Assembly (NCBI GenBank): GCA_000510425.1 | Contig: AZKM01000012.1 | Span: forward strand, 1 to 60,881 | DNA from: Eubacterium nodatum ATCC 33099 | GTDB lineage: Bacteria > Bacillota > Clostridia > Peptostreptococcales > Anaerovoracaceae | Length of the DNA: 60,881 nucleotides | Reading direction: 5' to 3' | In this document: piece by piece, positions 59,931 to 60,881 of the stretch | How the letters are laid out: every line of letters starts with the position of its first letter | How positions within the stretch are numbered: position 1 is the stretch's first letter | Program-made: the position numbers and the translations under genes | Notes under the pieces: generated by a model | Database searches by the model: none | What the model was told of the DNA's origin: nothing | What the model saw: the letters and a program-made list of their open reading frames with translations, nothing else

Positions 59931-60761
59931 CTATTTCAATGGAGCTAGTCCAAGAATTTCTCTTGCTTCTGCCGGTGTAGCAATTTCTCTTCCCAAAATC
60001 TTAGCAAGACTAACTGCCTTTGCAACCATTTCTCCGTTGCTCTTTGCAAGAACACCCTTCTCTAAGTATAGGTTGTCTTCAAAACCAACTCTTACATGAC
60101 CACCCATAGCAATTGTCGCTGCTGCAATGCTCCAAGCGTTTTTTCCTAAGCCTGTAGCTGTCCATGTTGAACCTGCCGGAATTGAGTCAACCATGAATGC
60201 AAGATCACGAATTGTAGCGTTCATCTGTACTCCCAATACGAAGTCCCAATGTAGAGGATGTACTAAAAGACCTTTCTTATCAGCAACCCTTAACGCCAAA
60301 TCAATCATTCCCTTATCGAATACTTCAAGTTCAGGTTTGATTCCCCTTTCTTTGAGAATCTTAGCAAAGTTTTCGATGGTTGTGTTTGTATTTGTGAAAA
60401 CTTCATCTCCTCCAAAGTTACATGTACCGCAGTCCAGTGTAGCCATTTCCGGTGTAGGAACAATTTCTGTCGACTGAAGTCTCTCTAAATCTGTCATTCC
60501 TACAGCTCCGCCCGTTGAAGGCTGAATGATTGCATCCGGACATTCCTTGCGAATAGCGTCAACACATTCCTGGAAACGACCCTTGTCCTGTGTAGGTGTA
60601 CCGTCATCCCATCTTACATGAAGGTGAATAAGTGCAGCACCTGCATCATAAGCAGATTTTGCTTCTCTTACAATTTCTTCCACCGTATAAGGAACAGCCG
60701 GGTTCTGTTCTTTAGTTACTTCCGCACCACAAATACAGGCGCTGATAATTAGTTTTTCCAT
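59931..60761 (-). CDS. kce: 3-keto-5-aminohexanoate cleavage enzyme-type (BKACE family)
   Basis: The protein has 276 residues from ATG 60761 (SD AAAGGAG, 8 nt); 13 codons upstream lack an SD. BKACE (DUF849) TIM barrel with zinc ligands in ALIHLHVRWDDG (His-x-His) and a later Glu in the VRVGFEDNLY motif. In lysine fermentation Kce joins 3-keto-5-aminohexanoate and acetyl-CoA to give acetoacetate and 3-aminobutyryl-CoA. The opening EKLIISACICGAEVTKEQNPAVP is close to known Kce proteins. The family also has members with other beta-keto acid substrates; its usual partners (kdd, kal, kamDE) are not in view and may lie upstream beyond the window. Confidence 0.8.
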   Translation of the reverse strand: MEKLIISACICGAEVTKEQNPAVPYTVEEIVREAKSAYDAGAALIHLHVRWDDGTPTQDKGRFQECVDAIRKECPDAIIQPSTGGAVGMTDLERLQSTEIVPTPEMATLDCGTCNFGGDEVFTNTNTTIENFAKILKERGIKPELEVFDKGMIDLALRVADKKGLLVHPLHWDFVLGVQMNATIRDLAFMVDSIPAGSTWTATGLGKNAWSIAAATIAMGGHVRVGFEDNLYLEKGVLAKSNGEMVAKAVSLAKILGREIATPAEAREILGLAPLK

Positions 60762-60881
60762 AAAGCCAACTCCTTTAATAATAATTATGATTAACGTCAC
60801 TGTATTATATCATTTAGGCTGTTTCTTTTCAAGGGCAAGCATCAAAATAGCGGACTCATCGCAACGAAATTTACAATGAGT

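Overview
The window looks like a chromosomal segment of a low-G+C, Gram-positive, anaerobic, amino-acid-fermenting member of the Clostridia; an oral or gut Family XIII (Anaerovoracaceae)-like bacterium is my best guess from gene content only. Supporting signs are strong purine-rich Shine-Dalgarno sites, LexA with a GAAC-N4-GTTT-type box, class C sortases with LPxTG-type pilins, pyruvate phosphate dikinase, NADP-type glutamate dehydrogenase, an ornithine-racemase-like enzyme, split transketolase, and a 3-keto-5-aminohexanoate cleavage enzyme (lysine fermentation family).

Bases 1 to about 6660 are different: visibly richer in G+C, all on the + strand, and made of small genes. This is the right end of an integrated mobile element. 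It has the tail of a WYL regulator, an SOS-type promoter (box 361-372) matching the layout of the chromosomal lexA promoter, several small sigma-like or HTH proteins, an orphan MazF/PemK toxin overlapping one of them, an excisionase-like protein, two tandem tyrosine recombinases and a long-hairpin terminator at 6622-6658. Three of its genes are damaged: an in-frame stop (1437), a frameshift near 2128, and a frameshift at the start of the second integrase. It also carries structured non-coding stretches, including a possible translation-attenuation leader at 1911-2023.

From 6700 onward the sequence is ordinary chromosome, mostly on the - strand. 6.7-16 kb: a membrane protein, a cytidylate-kinase-like protein, a NhaD/ArsB-type permease, a TetR regulator with a heterodimeric ABC exporter, threonine synthase and tRNA-Glu(CTC). 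16-23 kb: two NhaC-type antiporters, a cell-wall amidase, LexA, a LysO-type exporter and an ornithine-racemase-like enzyme. 23-32 kb: ppdK-glyS, a DUF4342 protein, and the conserved phoH-ybeY-cdd-era-recO cluster. 32-39.4 kb: a five-gene sortase-assembled pilus locus (major pilin, two class C sortases, short pilin, large fibro-slime/Cna-B tip protein) behind one promoter overlapped by a perfect inverted repeat. 39.6-44 kb: rpsU-yqeY, a polysaccharide deacetylase, a HIT protein, mtaB and prmA. 44-50.5 kb: a GPH symporter, CarD, split transketolase, NAD(P)HX dehydratase and MgtE. 50.8-60.8 kb: gdhA, serA, a pepD-type dipeptidase, brnQ, rarA, a thioesterase, whiA and a BKACE/kce enzyme.

The items I would look at first are the shared SOS promoter architecture of element and lexA, the leader-peptide/SD-hairpin at 1911-2023, a 47-nt two-hairpin leader duplicated in front of mgtE and the thioesterase gene, and the operator-like repeat over the pilus promoter. 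No homology search or folding program was run; all structures were paired by eye.
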